Counted from the stretch's first letter, positions 12,831-25,445 are shown. The stretch is DNA of 64,000 bases from Trochalopteron elliotii (GCA_024734555.1 JANPWX010000030.1:1515636-1579635); one strand, 5' to 3'. Notes: generated from the sequence alone by a model not told the origin. A program made the numbers and translations.

Positions 12831-14275
12831 GGGGAATAAAATTTTTCAGAATTATTTAGATTCTCACAAAAAATATTTTTTACTTTCTGTTACACCTCAG
12901 TTAGAAAATGTTCCAATACCCTTCTCTTTTTGCTGGGTGGAAAATTATGTCTTTGTAATTCTATATTCAGGGACAGTAACCAAATATAAACTAGAGGTAT
13001 TCTCAATAAATGTTACATTACCTTCAGATCAGCATTTCCAGTTCCTTTTAATGGTAAAACCATAAATATACATTATCAGCTCCAATCCAACTTAAGCATT
13101 ATTGAATGTGAAACTCTGCCAAGTCCAAGAGGACTATAAGGATGAAGTTTTTTTGACATATCACAGCACAAAGTGAAACTGAGAAAGCCTCTTCAGGTTT
13201 TCATGTAAAAGGAATGATTAAATAGAAAATCATTTAGGAAGTTTCTTCTTCCAGCCATTCCTACTTGAATACTAAAATAAGATAATTTTCTTGCACATCT
13301 CTACATTCTTCATGCATAGTGTACCAGTGTGGGAAGTAAATCTTCCTCTACTGCAGAGAATTCCTGTAAATTACACAAAGTTCAAGTGTTAATTGAAGTA
13401 CTTTAGTGCTTCATTTGTACTCTAGAGTCTCTTACTGCATCCCTTTGAATGTCCTGTCTACTTAAGAGGAAGCATTGAAGCTTTCAATGAAAACTAGAAA
13501 TCTAGAGGTAAAACTAGAAACAAGTAGTAAAGAAAAAGAAAAGAATAAAAGGGGGTGGGGGAGTGTGGGAAAGGCAAATGGAAGACTGAAAAAAAATTGG
13601 TAAAAAAAGTCCCCTGGTCTCTTTAGTTTTTGAAGACTTTGGAATCTGTCAGTCGCTAGAAAGTTAAACTTAAAATTCTGATCATGAAATATCAAAGCAG
13701 GAAAGTCTCCACTCAAGATACCACAACAAAATTATTATATTCTCATCTCTAATGAATAATACTTTCAGTTAGACTAAAAGGAATAGATGAAAAAAATTTT
13801 CAATATTTTGAGAAAACTTCTTTGAATTGCCTCATCTTCCAGTTTTACCAATAGATTTAATAACTAATAAAAAAAAATACCTCCACCTATATGCTTTGCC
13901 TTGACTCTGTTCTTCGACTGCCACAGCTACAAACACACTGATACTACTGAAGGATAGCAGTAAGAAATGTGAGCCAAGACTCCCTATAATTCCAGTGGTA
14001 CCACTTATAATAAGAAGCACAAAATATTAAAAATGCAACTATATCTGAAGTTCAAAAAATCAGTTTTATTTAAATGTAAATTTAAAAAAATCTTCTTCCC
14101 TCCAATCTAACAGAATTGCATAGTCCACTGATTTTAATTAAGATTGGAAAACTGTTCTGATAAAAGAAGAAATGACCCCAACACGTGCCCAAAACTTCAA
14201 ATGAAACTACATATAAATTGAGTAGAAGAGAAAAATTATAGCTAAAGTTAACTTTTCCTCTATGCTGTTTTTATA
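12831..14275. other. unique AT-rich sequence, no gene seen
   Basis: No repeat or gene is recognised apart from the partial copy of the 12812 palindrome near 14000. Open frames of up to 84 codons appear random. Confidence 0.45.
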
Positions 14276-14321
14276 CCTTTTTCTCTTTCTTTCCTTTCTT
14301 CTTTCCTTTTTATTTTCTTTT
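14276..14321. repeat. TTTC-rich polypyrimidine tract
   Basis: Nearly pure C and T built from CTTT/TTCC units, of the kind common in vertebrate intergenic DNA. Confidence 0.85.
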
Positions 14322-17131
14322 GGTATTTATGAACCAGAAAGCCCAAACTTCTCTAAATCCCCTTCTACGAGTATGAACATTGAAACTATAAGTATACAAA
14401 ACCATAGGAAGATTAATTGTAGATAGAGAATGTTTTCTAACTCTTTTCAATAAACATTTCATTCAAAATCACACTTAGCACATACAAAAACAAAACCCCA
14501 AAGACAGTCCTTGTTGTAATCCAGTCATTTCTATTTAAGAGCTCTAAATAATCAAGAAGGCAAAGAGCAACACATAGTAGTTGATTAGCAAACCCAAAGT
14601 GCTCAAAATATAAGCAAAGTTGTGTCAACATAGTTTTCCCAGGAACAGTTGAATACAGCCAGGGCTTCAGCAGTCAGACTTCTTGATTACCAAGATCTTG
14701 ATACCTTCTCCAGATGCCAGGGCAATCTAGACCATGGACATCTTTGCTGCTGTTCCTCAGATTTTTCAAATTGTCTCAGAAAGTTTTGTTTTAAACTTTA
14801 TTGGGTTGTGATTTTTGTTCACTCAGAAAACCAACCCGTAACAGAAAGTAGCCACTTAAAATACCTTTGAGGATAATGGCCACAGAGACAATGGCATTCT
14901 GCCTATGCAGGTAATGACTCAAATGAGAATACAAGCATTTTCCTTTGTATACCCTTCATGTCAGCATGTATACATTTTTTATTAGAATTAAATCCTACAT
15001 TTTAAGGAAATATATGAAAAAACAAACTATTTTTTAAATGAGTCAATCAGTAGGAAGAGGCCTGGATGTGAAAGACACATATAGCTGCATAACTGGGAAT
15101 AACAGTAGATAATATTCTCTGCATATCACAAGGAGGAAAAACATAGATCTTACTTTCCTAATATATTTATAAGTAGTGAAATGGTAGAAGCCTGAATTAT
15201 AAGGGATTAATTAAAGTACAAAGGGCTTGCTGAAAATATACACACTCATATGGATTGTACTTGAAAGTATTGTGGTATGTACTTCCTGGAAATTGATTTA
15301 ATGATCCATTTTCATAAGACCCAAAACAGGTATCAGATAACTGCCTACTTTAGCAAATGACTACAAGTATCCAAGATTTCACTAATGGTAACTGCAGTAT
15401 AATGCAACTAGTGTTGTATATAAATCTATTAAAATGCTAATTGCTTCATCAAGCTATTACTAGCACTAGTTGTCTCTGCCAATACAATATTAGCATCTCT
15501 ATTTGAGTCTTTCTTAGAATTAGAGAGTCAATTATAATACCCTTAAGATCCATCAAAGGTAATTGAATGAGTTATATTTAATTGACATGTATTCTGAAGA
15601 ACATAAATCTATACTGGGATTCTGATTTTTGGGAATCTGTTTTCTTTGGATTGAACTTTGCCCTTTTGGGATGTCTCTAAAGGTGTTTCCTTGGGAAACC
15701 CTTGTGGAGAATAGGAATGTAATGCAGTCTTCTACAGTGCCTGCAGTCTCTCCAGGACTCAGTGATGTGTATCTAAATCTCTCTAACACTCATTCTGTAC
15801 AGTCACTGATGTATTTGCAGTTCCATACAGCAGCTGCTGACATATAACCAGTTATTTCACAATGAAACCTATAATAACTGTTTCTTTCCAAGTGAAATTT
15901 TGTCAAAACTGGCACCTAGATACTGTGATTGCTGTGATACAAACATCTGAGAGAGGGAAAACTAGCCTGAGCACTACACTCATTCTTCTGTAGAAGTGCG
16001 TGTGCAAAAGCATGAATGTCTAAAGTCATGGTGGTTTCTCACATATTTTAATTTTTCTCTTTAAATCCTGATCAGTGTTAAATTTGCATCATTTCACAGT
16101 TCAGTCTTTTCTGGTCTAACCCAAAATGACTTTTCTCTAAAAAGCAGGGTAAATAGACTACAACTGTATGCTTTAACCTCATAAAGGAAACATAATGTAA
16201 AGACAAATGTTGGCTGAAAGCATATGCTAAACTTCAGTGAAGTAACTGCATTCTCCTGTTATTGCAGCTCTTTGGCAGTTTATTATGCTCTGTGATTTAG
16301 TCGTGTCTCAAATAGCTGTGTAATTTGTGCACATGCATCTTCAAACCAGAAGCACAGCCTGTGGCTGCACCTTTTGAATAGATGGATCTGTTACAGAACA
16401 TAGGTTCAGACAGAGTATTTTAGGCAAATAGGAACATACTGTACCTGTACAACCAAATAGGTGCTCTTTTTGACATTAACTTTGCCCCAAATGCAGACTT
16501 ATATACATTCTCTTTGGTGAGAATGCAACCAAACCTATGATTTCAATGAAGAAACATATAAAACTGGGAAGCATAAACTACAATGGAAGCTTTTAAACTG
16601 GAAACATAACAAAAGATTTTAAAGGCCTCAAAAGCTCTGTTACAGATAGCAGGAACCAGATAAATGATGATAACTAAGTGACTTCCCAACTCTGAACTTT
16701 GTGGACACAGTAATGTGGCTTGCAACTGGGCAACGAAACATTATTGCCTTGGAGGGTTTTCAACTAGAAGTTCTGTGATAAGAAATGTTCTGGTTCATGA
16801 GAAGTACTGAGGATTGAAAAACATAAGGTATACAAAACATTTGGAAACACAGCTATTTTCTCTGCATGAATGTTTCCTTTGCTTATATGTTCTCCATCAC
16901 TTACTCAATTCCTGTAGTGCTGGCCAAGTTCAGAAGGACTAAACATTACCCAAGTCTCAACATGTAGTTCTTCCTCATGCCTGCACAGCTCTACAAGGCT
17001 ATTTACAGACATCTGCAGCTTTTAATCATTTTTCTCTAGTCCTGGTCATTTACATTCCTTGAGGATTTTTCAGTCCATTAAATATAACCTTTCAATGTTC
17101 TGTTAGAGTTTTATAATACAGTTAATGCATG
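14322..17131. other. unique AT-rich sequence, no gene seen
   Basis: No repeat family is recognised. Open frames are 60-78 codons and overlap one another on opposite strands, as expected of random frames. Confidence 0.5.
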
Positions 17132-17209
17132 ACTTTGTCCCTGAGGACAAAGTATATAAAAGCAGCCCATGTGCTACCCAAAACAATGATTTTTTCCTCC
17201 TTTAACTGG
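17132..17209 (+). promoter_or_regulatory. possible core promoter: hairpin, TATA box, donor-like site
   Basis: A perfect hairpin (ACTTTGTCC, loop CTGA, GGACAAAGT) occupies 17132-17153. It runs straight into a canonical TATATAAAAG at 17153-17162. About 45 bases further on, CTGGTAAGA around 17206-17214 resembles a splice donor, so a short non-coding first exon is conceivable. TATA-like strings are common in AT-rich DNA, and there is no CpG island or known gene here. This is a weak candidate only. Confidence 0.15.
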
Positions 17210-19913
17210 TAAGATTTTAAACTATGGCTCAGTAACTAAAAGTGCTATGACTGTTTCAAGAAGTTTTATAGTCACACAGGAGTCAATACCCAAATCTGAG
17301 GCTTTATTCTCCTCAAGCACAGCGTTTTCCTCTTAATAGTTGTTTATAGGTACATTGTCACTTTGTACTTCCACTGCCATGGATCATCTTTCTTGTTCTA
17401 ATATCAGTAATAAGCAATTAAAAATAATAAGACTAATTATAACAGTGAATATATCAATCAATGTATGTTAAATACCAGGTTATATCTGTAGTATTTGAGT
17501 AACTGGAAGAATGCTTATAGCTTGGCAGCAGAGTTAGGAGCAAGAGATGCAGAAAGAAGCACTGAAGCTCACAGGGAAATGCTGTTTATACTTCACTGCC
17601 TGCTTGGCTGATGTGGTTTTCAGAAATGCATGTTTAAGAAAAGATATCTACAAACCCTTTGTGTAAGGACTATGTTGACTTATGGAGCCTACTTATATAG
17701 ATGATAATTTTCCACAAAATGAAAATATAAGTCACCCATGACTGTACCTGATTCTAAATTTTTTTAAAATTTTTCACATAGTAGAGCAATCCTTCTTTTC
17801 AGAATCTGACATCAAAGACCCTGATAAAATTCAAAAATTTCCCTAATTTGCCAGACAGAAGGTCAAAAGCAAATGGACAACAGTTTCTCCTGGAAAAGAA
17901 CAAAAGATAATTGTTTCTATCTTCCTTGTCCAGTGTAATTTATCAGATTAAGAAAATTGTTCTTGATTTAAGGCCCTGGACAATGTCTGTGAAATGCAGC
18001 CCACAGGATAAGCAGCAGAACATCTGTCTCCTGAGAGAGCTGGGCAGGGTGCTAACTGCAAAGTGCAAGTTGTACGTGGTGTACCTTCATCTGGGTGCAT
18101 TGTGCCAGCAGCAAACTCCTGGGAACTGGAACAGTGCGTGAGTCAACTGCCATAATTTTCTTCTCCTTTTTTTTTCTTGCTGTCTTCTATTGTGCTTCCA
18201 TCCATAATCAGCATTCCTTAAGCTCTTGGCTCTGCCTGACAGCAGTGGCTCCATGGCTCACAGATGGCTCATGGAGATTTCAGCCCCGTTTCTGTTGACT
18301 CTTGCAGACATTGAGAGTTTTGTCTGTGACTAAGCAAATCTAAAAGTATAACTTTCTTTATATGAGGTGTTGTCAAAGATATTCATTCATCACTGAGCTG
18401 CTGCAGAATGTTTTCCCAACCAGCTCAATTGGGAACATCTAGGAGAGCAATTCTTTCTCATTTCCAGTAGCGTGATCATACTTACTCTGCAGAAAAGAGA
18501 AATGCTGACTCTGTGAGTGGTTGGATTGGCAACAGTTGTCCAATAAGCACAGTTCAGCACTGCATTTTGTAATGCCAGGTCTGTAACTAGAACAGTTGAT
18601 GCCTGAGAAATGTATTGACTAGGTCAGGACATTCTTTTCCTTTGCACAAAAAGAACTACATAAACATTATTTCCAGTATGCGGAAAGCAATTCCTGATTT
18701 AATGGCTGCGCATGTCTACAATATGCTGCTGCTACTGAGAACAAAATGGACAAGGTAGAACTGCATGTCTGAAAGATGCTGTGATGTTTCAGTGGGTCCC
18801 AGTAGGCAGAGTGTGATCTACATGTGGTGTTCTATGAAGCTTGCAAATGTCTCCAAAACACCATGTTGGTGATGTGTCTGGTTTCTGAATGAACAAACAA
18901 GCAGAAATTCAATATGGATGTAGAGTCAAGTACTTATTAATAACCATATTTATTTCAAATATGAAAGGACAGCTGCAAATGTTGTTGTTAAGGAGTTGCC
19001 TGTTTTTATCCATTAAAAAGGCAAATCTCTTTCCTGTGCCGTTTGTTACATGGATCACACTGTGTCTGGTTAGATCAGCCTGTGTTGTATCAAAAATGCA
19101 CACAGTGTGTGCTGACAAAGCCCAAAGCAATACAGTACAGGATACATTTTCAGCCTAATAAGTGGGAAGCTAGAGCTGTGTCTTCTACCAACAATGACAC
19201 GCATTGTATTTGCTTTCCAACATGCAGCTTTTCACTGTGGGCTAAATGTGCTGTAGACAGAAGTTACCTGAGTAAAATGGAATAGACCTTGAAAACAAGA
19301 GTGTACAAACCTGTAATATGGTCAGGAGAAATGGCATATCCTCATCGTATTCAGTATTGGTATAATTATTACAGGTGTTCAATATACTATTTTGTCACAG
19401 TGATCCTGACATAGCCATTACATTATTGAAAGCTCTCTGACACAGGAAGATACAAGGTGTAAGAGTTGGAATACTCACATACCAGATAACATTGTAAATC
19501 CTGCTCCAGAAATAATTCTTAGGTAATAGGATTGAAGAGGCACATATTTAAGTGAACTCCAGGCAAAAAGGTGGTTTATTCCCACCCATTTATACATGTT
19601 CTCTCCCTACCTAGCCCACAACTCTCCTTTCGCTCTTTATAATTTCAACATTCTCTGTAATTGTCACTTAAATGTTTCCCCTCTCATTTCTTAATTTTAT
19701 TCATGTGTCACCCAACCTCATAATAATACATCTTTACAAAGAAAACTTTATGGAATACAGAATTGAAAAGATCTTAACAATTCTTTTTTTTCCTAGACTT
19801 GAGTAGGTAATAATGATACTATAATTCTGTTTATCTATTAAATATTTAGCTATTACTAAGGAAGAAAGTGAATTTAAAGCCCCACAATATGAGTTCCATC
19901 TAAGGGGAATCAA
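17210..19913. other. unique sequence, no gene seen
   Basis: Mixed AT-rich and moderately GC-richer DNA (for example 17970-18300 and 18690-19280). Open frames up to 89 codons (18889-19158) were read and resemble no known protein. No mobile element is recognised. Confidence 0.45.
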
Positions 19914-19947
19914 CTTCCTTTTATTTCCTTCTTCCTTTTATTTCCTT
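19914..19947. repeat. 17-bp perfect tandem duplication in a pyrimidine tract
   Basis: CTTCCTTTTATTTCCTT occurs twice head to tail with no differences, inside a longer C/T-rich stretch to about 19976. Confidence 0.9.
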
Positions 19948-21600
19948 TTTACCCCCTTTCTTGTTTCTTTCCTATACTTCGACTACAAACTCTTTGGGGA
20001 GGGAAATATATTTTTATTCCTTTCAGTTACATCTAGCACATGTATGCTGTATCTAATAAGTAGAGTCAAGTAGTTCTTGTTTTACTACTACCATTCCAGT
20101 TGTTTTCCAAACCATAGGTGTCACACACAGGTTTCTGAGGTCAGAAGCACTAAAAGACACTCACATATGGGCATAGCTTAATTAGAGCATCTAGGAAGAA
20201 GCTGCCAGGACCTTCCAACACTTCTGCAGAATCTGGTGAAAGACAGGGATAGCCCTGAATGATGGCAAAGCAAACTATGAAATGCAGCACACACACCCCC
20301 ACAAGAAAACACACATAGATGCAATCAGCTGCTTTTGCACCTCTTGTGATCAATGGATACGTATCATTGTTTTAGAAAGCTGCCTTTTAGATGACTCTTG
20401 CCTAAGAAAATCCTTATAAGGGCAATTTAGGAAAACAACTTCTGTCCAGAATAATTTTGTGTGGTATAGAGTTCAAAACTTTTCCTGTGTATTTTCAGGC
20501 AATTTCTGTAACATTTCTTTTCTTCATCATCAGAATATCTTCTATCTATAAAGGACAAATTTCAGAATATGAAAGAGTGAAACTTTGGCCATTCATACAA
20601 ATTTGCATAATCAAGTAAAGGCAATAAAATCCCTTGATCCATATTAAACAAGTGTTCTCAGCAAACAAAGCCTTTTTATCTCATAAAATGGGCACATTTC
20701 TGAGGCTTATAGTGTATAAATGTTCTTTCCTGGTCTTCATGAAAAGCAATATTTTCTTTTAGTAAGCACATCTTAATTGCTATTAAAAACATTATTTTGT
20801 TTAAAAATATTTCAATTTTATTTTAAAAATAGGAAAATTCTTGCAACATGTTGCATTTGGAAAATTTTGTCATCATATTCCAATTTCTGATAATTAATAT
20901 GAATAAATTAAAGTCACTGTAAAACTATTTGTTTCCTTACAAAAGGGAAAAAAATCTTGTATACATATTATGACTATATTTGAACTTACTTTGTGAAATT
21001 TCTTTCCATGAATGCCTAATTATTTCTGGATTATACAGGCTAGTAGATAGAAAAGAAATCAGATTTTAAGAGACTGTAACATTTGTGCTAAGTTTCATTA
21101 GAACACCTGCACTGTCTGTGAAGACGAGTAGTCAATAAAATCAATGACATCTATCTTTAAATAAAATAGAAAGGCAAAATGAATTCGTGAGGTACCGGAT
21201 AAAGGTCACGTCCTAGGGATGTTCAATATTTTAAAACCATAGAATAAGAGGAGAAATTCAGCCTCAGAAGAAAAATCAAGACCTGTTTCTTCTTCTACAC
21301 CGTGGGTTCCTTTCTCTGCTTTTACTGACCTTGGTGTTATTTTTCGTTGTTACATGTAGTTTGCTGTGTTTGAGGTTTCTGCACAGCATCACAACTATGC
21401 AAGATTTGTAGATGCCATTTTTCTGTCTCTAAAAAAAAAACATGCACTTGATTGTGATGCTGAGGCTTATTTCAGTTACTCTGCTTTGCACTCAAAAGCA
21501 AAGTTGGAATCTATAAACCAAGTTAGTATAAGAAAGAATTGAGAAGGAAAGGAGAAGGCAATATGTTCCTGTATCATTTTTGTTCACATACTTGTTCTTC
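19948..21600. other. unique AT-rich sequence, no gene seen
   Basis: Strongly AT-rich with short runs of A and T. No element or gene is recognised. Confidence 0.5.
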
Positions 21601-21632
21601 TTTTGCACAAGAGGATTTTTGCACAAGTGGAA
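21601..21632. repeat. 16-bp tandem duplication
   Basis: Two head-to-tail copies of TTTTGCACAAG followed by five further bases, differing at two positions near the end of the unit. Confidence 0.85.
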
Positions 21633-22384
21633 AGTAGTGTGATCCAATCATCTGCAAGATGAATACAGCACATTGCTTCTTCTTTAGGAGGCAAAAGAGA
21701 ACAACCTTTGGATCAGCAGATACTTCAGGAACAATAAAATATTGCTTTCTACCCACCAGAACTTTCTGTGGGAGGTGCAGAAACCAGTGTGGCAGCTGCT
21801 GCTTGGGAGAAGGGAGGCAGCACTATTGAATGGAGACAGGTAGAGCAATCCCAAAGCCCAGGTGTAACCTCATTTGCTGTTTTGCTTGGATCACCTATGC
21901 TTTGGAGGCATGACATGAATTTCTTACAGTGCAGGACAAATACAGTCATTGTTGAAATAGCTCAATGCACAGTGAAAGCCAATTAATCTATGCATTTGGG
22001 AAACTAGTAGAAAAAGAAATGTCTTACTAACATTCAGTGGAAAGTTAACCTAAAACACTAGCTATCTATATTGGCACAAGAAGAATGTTTCCAATAATGT
22101 AAAATCTGAGGCCTGGCAAAGCAAACACTTATTCTTAATTATAAGGCAGCTGTCCCTGTCCAAATTAATTGTAGTATCAAAGTTAGTCAACTACATCAAG
22201 GCGTAAAGTATCTTGGTTTCACTTGTAACATATATTCTGCCAAGATACTGGAGTATAAAATGCATAGACTTCTTTGGTCATTACATTGTCTTAGTATTGT
22301 ACAGTGTTGTCTTTTGGGGATTTTTTCAAGAGGTAGCTATTTCTTATGAGCAGTGGTCCATACTGAAAAATATTAGGGAGACAG
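21633..22384. other. unique sequence, no gene seen
   Basis: Open frames at 21768-21986 (+) and 21749-21949 (-) overlap on opposite strands and neither is recognised. The last part may include degraded CR1 leading into the next feature. Confidence 0.45.
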
Positions 22385-22478
22385 TTTAGTGATGGACTTG
22401 GCAGTGCTAAGTTAAGAGTTGAACACCATGATCTTAGAGGTCTTTTCCAATCTAAATGATTCTATGATCCTCTATTGC
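22385..22478 (+). mobile_element. CR1 LINE, short 3'-end fragment
   Basis: The sequence carries a CR1 tail: 'gtgatggacttggcagtgct', then 'gatcttagaggtcttttcca', then 'aaatgattctatgat'. This last part is the usual CR1 3' terminus with its TTCTATGAT repeat. Only about 95 bases are clearly CR1. It is a different subfamily from the copy at 1-632, whose tail wording differs. Confidence 0.88.
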
Positions 22479-22593
22479 GCAAAACTGCTAAGCTGTTAGG
22501 AGTGAAGAGCCAACTGGTAGTTATTAAATTAAAGTGCTCTCCAGGTCAAGTTTTTTGCAAATAAATATATGTAAATCACTCTTACTTGAAGTT

Positions 22594-23127
22594 ATAGAAT
22601 CACGGGATCACAGAAGCATTCAAGCTGGATGTGACCTTGAGGAATCTCTATTTCAATCTCCTACTCATAACAGGGTCATCTGCTCAGGCATCTCAGGATT
22701 TCATCCAGTTAGATTTTGAACACCCCTGAGGGTGGGGAATGCAAAATCTGTTCCACTTCTCTTGACTGCTCTCATGGTGAAAAAAGGGTTGCTGACACCC
22801 AGTCAAGCCTGTTTTTTCAACTCCAGTCTGTTGTCTCTTACCCGCCAACCAAGCCCCACTGTAAAGCTCAACAATATCTTCTTGCTGAACCTCCCTCCCA
22901 GCCCCTTCCCAGATGCTGAGGGTCGCTGTAAGATCCTCCTGAATCTGTCTCTACCCCAGGCTGAACCAGCTCTGGTCCCTCAGCCCCTCCTCGACAGCTG
23001 TGTGCTCCATCCCCGACTATCTTGGTAAACCTTGCTTTAGGTTATCAATGTCTTTCCTTTACCAGGGTACCCAAAACTGGACCAGTCTTCCAGATGCAGT
23101 TTAACAGGTGCTAAATAGAGCAGGATA
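22594..23127 (-). mobile_element. CR1 LINE, 3' part, minus strand
   Basis: Read on the plus strand, this opens with TATAGAATCACGGGATCACAG, the complement of the CR1 terminal repeat. It continues with degraded CR1 text and ends with 'ccaaaactggaccagtcttc', 'cagatgcagtttaacaggtg' and 'aatagagcaggat', all complements of the CR1 3' region. The element therefore runs right to left, with its 3' end near 22594 and a 5' truncation near 23127. It is older and more diverged than the copy at 1-632. The plus-strand open frames here (67 and 98 codons) are antisense readings. Confidence 0.9.
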
Positions 23128-24316
23128 CAGCAGAAAACAAAAAAATTGCCAGGCTGTGGTTACAAGCACTGTGCCAAGGCTATCTCTATTTCTGACTAGT
23201 CAGCATACAGATAAGATTATTACATTAATAAAATTTTGGCTCACTTTCTAAAACTGATGCTTTCACTCTTAAAACATCTACTTCCATAATTTTTCTGGAC
23301 AATCAAGCACTTCACTTTTGCTTTGCTACAAGCACAGATTCTGAAAACAACTCTGTAAAAAATAACAAATGAAAAATTAAGCTTTTCAATAAAGACATAA
23401 CTGAGAGGGAAACAAGGCATCACTGTTACTATTCAGAGAGAACTGACCATGTTGAAGGTGTAGGGTGTTTCCCTGGTAATACAGATTCTCAAGATTTATT
23501 CTTTCTTCCTACAAGACCCACCCAATCCTTGGAAGCATATCTACAAGTACTGTTTTAATAAACCTTTGTTTCTGAACAACTGTGTCATTATATATTATCT
23601 TCAGTTAAAAAGAAAAAGTAACATGACCTAGAACATGAACACTTTCAAGTTTATATAAATGTATGATATTTATATAACAAGAAGTTAGATAAGCACTTAG
23701 TTCAGACCCTGATATTTTTGTGAAGTAGCCTCCTGCACTTATAGGAAGAGGCACACACAGATATTACAGTTTCTGGAACAATGATACAATTCACAAAATT
23801 GCTGTGCATCTCTAAGTATTGCAAATATCCCTATCTAGTGATTAAATTTGATTCCAAAATTTTAGTACCTCCACTGGAGACAATAAATGAGGAAATAATT
23901 TTAGTAATGAAGAGAATAAGAACTTCTCTGACTTGTGGGTATGTAGTAATTTTTGGTGGGGGGTGTCTACATATTGAATGGAAGATAAAAGTTCTTATAC
24001 AAAACTATTTTCAGTGCTGAAAAAGGCTCTAACAATTGACAGGTTTTGAAAATTTTCTTTCACACTTGATCTTAAAACTGAGGACATTTCTGCAGCTTCA
24101 AAATTTGATTAAAATTTAATTTACGATTAAGGAAGCTAAATTATTTTGGTGCTCATATTCCACTTTTCCACTTACAAATTTTTCTCAATTATCATTTGAT
24201 ACAACCCAAATAATATTCTATTGAGATTCAGTTTCTGAGTTTGTATTAAGACATGCTTGTATTAAAAATTAGCCACATTTAAAAACAGTAGAGCGTATCA
24301 TACTCAGACATCTTGA
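23128..24316. other. unique AT-rich sequence, no gene seen
   Basis: No element is recognised. Open frames of 60-79 codons are unremarkable. Confidence 0.5.
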
Positions 24317-24481
24317 CAGATAAAAGTGTTCATTTGGTCAGCTTTAAAGTATATGTGTGTGCTTGTGTTTTTCAGGCACGATTGTCACACCACAACTAAA
24401 TAAGGATTTAATTTCTTATTAAACATATGAAGTGTGACAAACAAAACATCAATGAGCAATAACAACAAATGGTGACAAATG
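24317..24481. repeat. 165-bp direct repeat, copy 1
   Basis: This segment recurs at 24849-25013 with a constant offset of 532 bases and no indels. I count seven differences in 165, three of them clustered in the first 15 bases. In the last 150 bases there are four, all transitions (about 97% identity). The inner part starts CATTTGGTCAG and ends GGTGACAAATG, which are near-complementary ends with one base inserted, like short terminal inverted repeats. The family is not recognised. Confidence 0.95.
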
Positions 24482-24848
24482 AAAAATGACAGTCTCCTCC
24501 AGAAGCTTCCTCCAAACTGATTTCCCCAAAAATTCTGTGTCTAACTATTCTTTGGACACTCCTTGTTTACAGAGTACTTTTGATATATTGTACTAATGAT
24601 TGGAAAAAACAGCTTCCAGAAGGTATCAAATAACAGAATGCAAATTTTTCATTGTCCTTCATCTGCTAAAGCCATTCTCATTCTCCACACATGGCAACAT
24701 ATCTTACTCGGGATGTTGCCAAAGATTATTAAGGTGACATCTTGATAATGAAGGTGATTATTGGCCTACTAGTTTGGGTAACATGTATGTAAAACAGCAG
24801 GAGAGGTGCCACAGCTAAAGGCTTCTTTTTATAGCTACAGATAAAGAT
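24482..24848. other. spacer between the two 165-bp repeats
   Basis: 367 bases of single-copy sequence with no gene or repeat seen. It is not itself duplicated, so the pair is not a simple tandem duplication of a 532-bp unit. Confidence 0.6.
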
Positions 24849-25013
24849 CAGATAAAAGGGTGAATTTGGTCAGCTTTAAAGTATATGTGTGTGCTTGTGT
24901 TTTTCAGGCACGATTGTCACACCACAACTAAATAAGAATTTAATTTCTTATTAAACATATGAAATATGACAAACAAAACATCAATGAGCAATAACAATAA
25001 ATGGTGACAAATG
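24849..25013. repeat. 165-bp direct repeat, copy 2
   Basis: Second copy of the segment at 24317-24481, in the same orientation. Homology stops exactly at 25013, where a GC-richer block starts. In copy 1 the base after the repeat begins an A-rich run, so the right-hand flanks are unrelated. The left flanks share a further ten bases, CAGATAAAAG, included in the coordinates. Confidence 0.95.
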
Positions 25014-25445
25014 GCCTGTGGGAACTACCATTCACCTAAACTACTGCTGGGTACATTTGGGAAGGTGCATGGGCCAGCAGCTGTTCCCAGTAGGCACCTG
25101 CCTTGGGGACTGCAAGAGGTTTCAGTGGTTTCGGCATGGGCCATTCCCAGACAGCTGGTCCCTATGGATGAGATGGTGGTCCTAGGAACATTTGATGGAC
25201 TGGTACAGGTTTCACTTCCACTGCACTGCCTGTGCCGTAGTTGCAGGTCAGCATGCCCTGCTCCAAACTTGGAGAGCACAGGCCAGTGCATATGGCCTGC
25301 CTTTCACGAAAGCTTTGTAATGTGAGGTCAGCCCTGCCATGATACAGCCATGGCTTTGGGTTGTTTCCTAGAATGTTCAGGGTATGTCCAGGACTGGTTT
25401 TGTAATGCCATGTGTAAAGCTTCACTTCCCAGGCAGCAGGATCAC
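25014..25445. other. anonymous GC-richer block
   Basis: About 430 bases that are clearly richer in G and C than the surrounding DNA, with relatively few stops. Overlapping open frames lie at 25011-25325 (+, 104 codons) and 25025-25291 and 25162-25425 (-, 88 and 87 codons). None resembles a protein I know. Open frames on both strands in a GC-rich patch are expected by chance. An old unrecognised repeat or retrocopy is possible. The sharp left edge coincides with the end of the duplicated segment. Confidence 0.4.

Noticed and set aside
23443..23461. An 18-19 base string (ACTGACCATGTTGAAGGT) also found near 47879
   Set aside because: No extended similarity on either side, so chance or a trivial match is more likely than a repeat.
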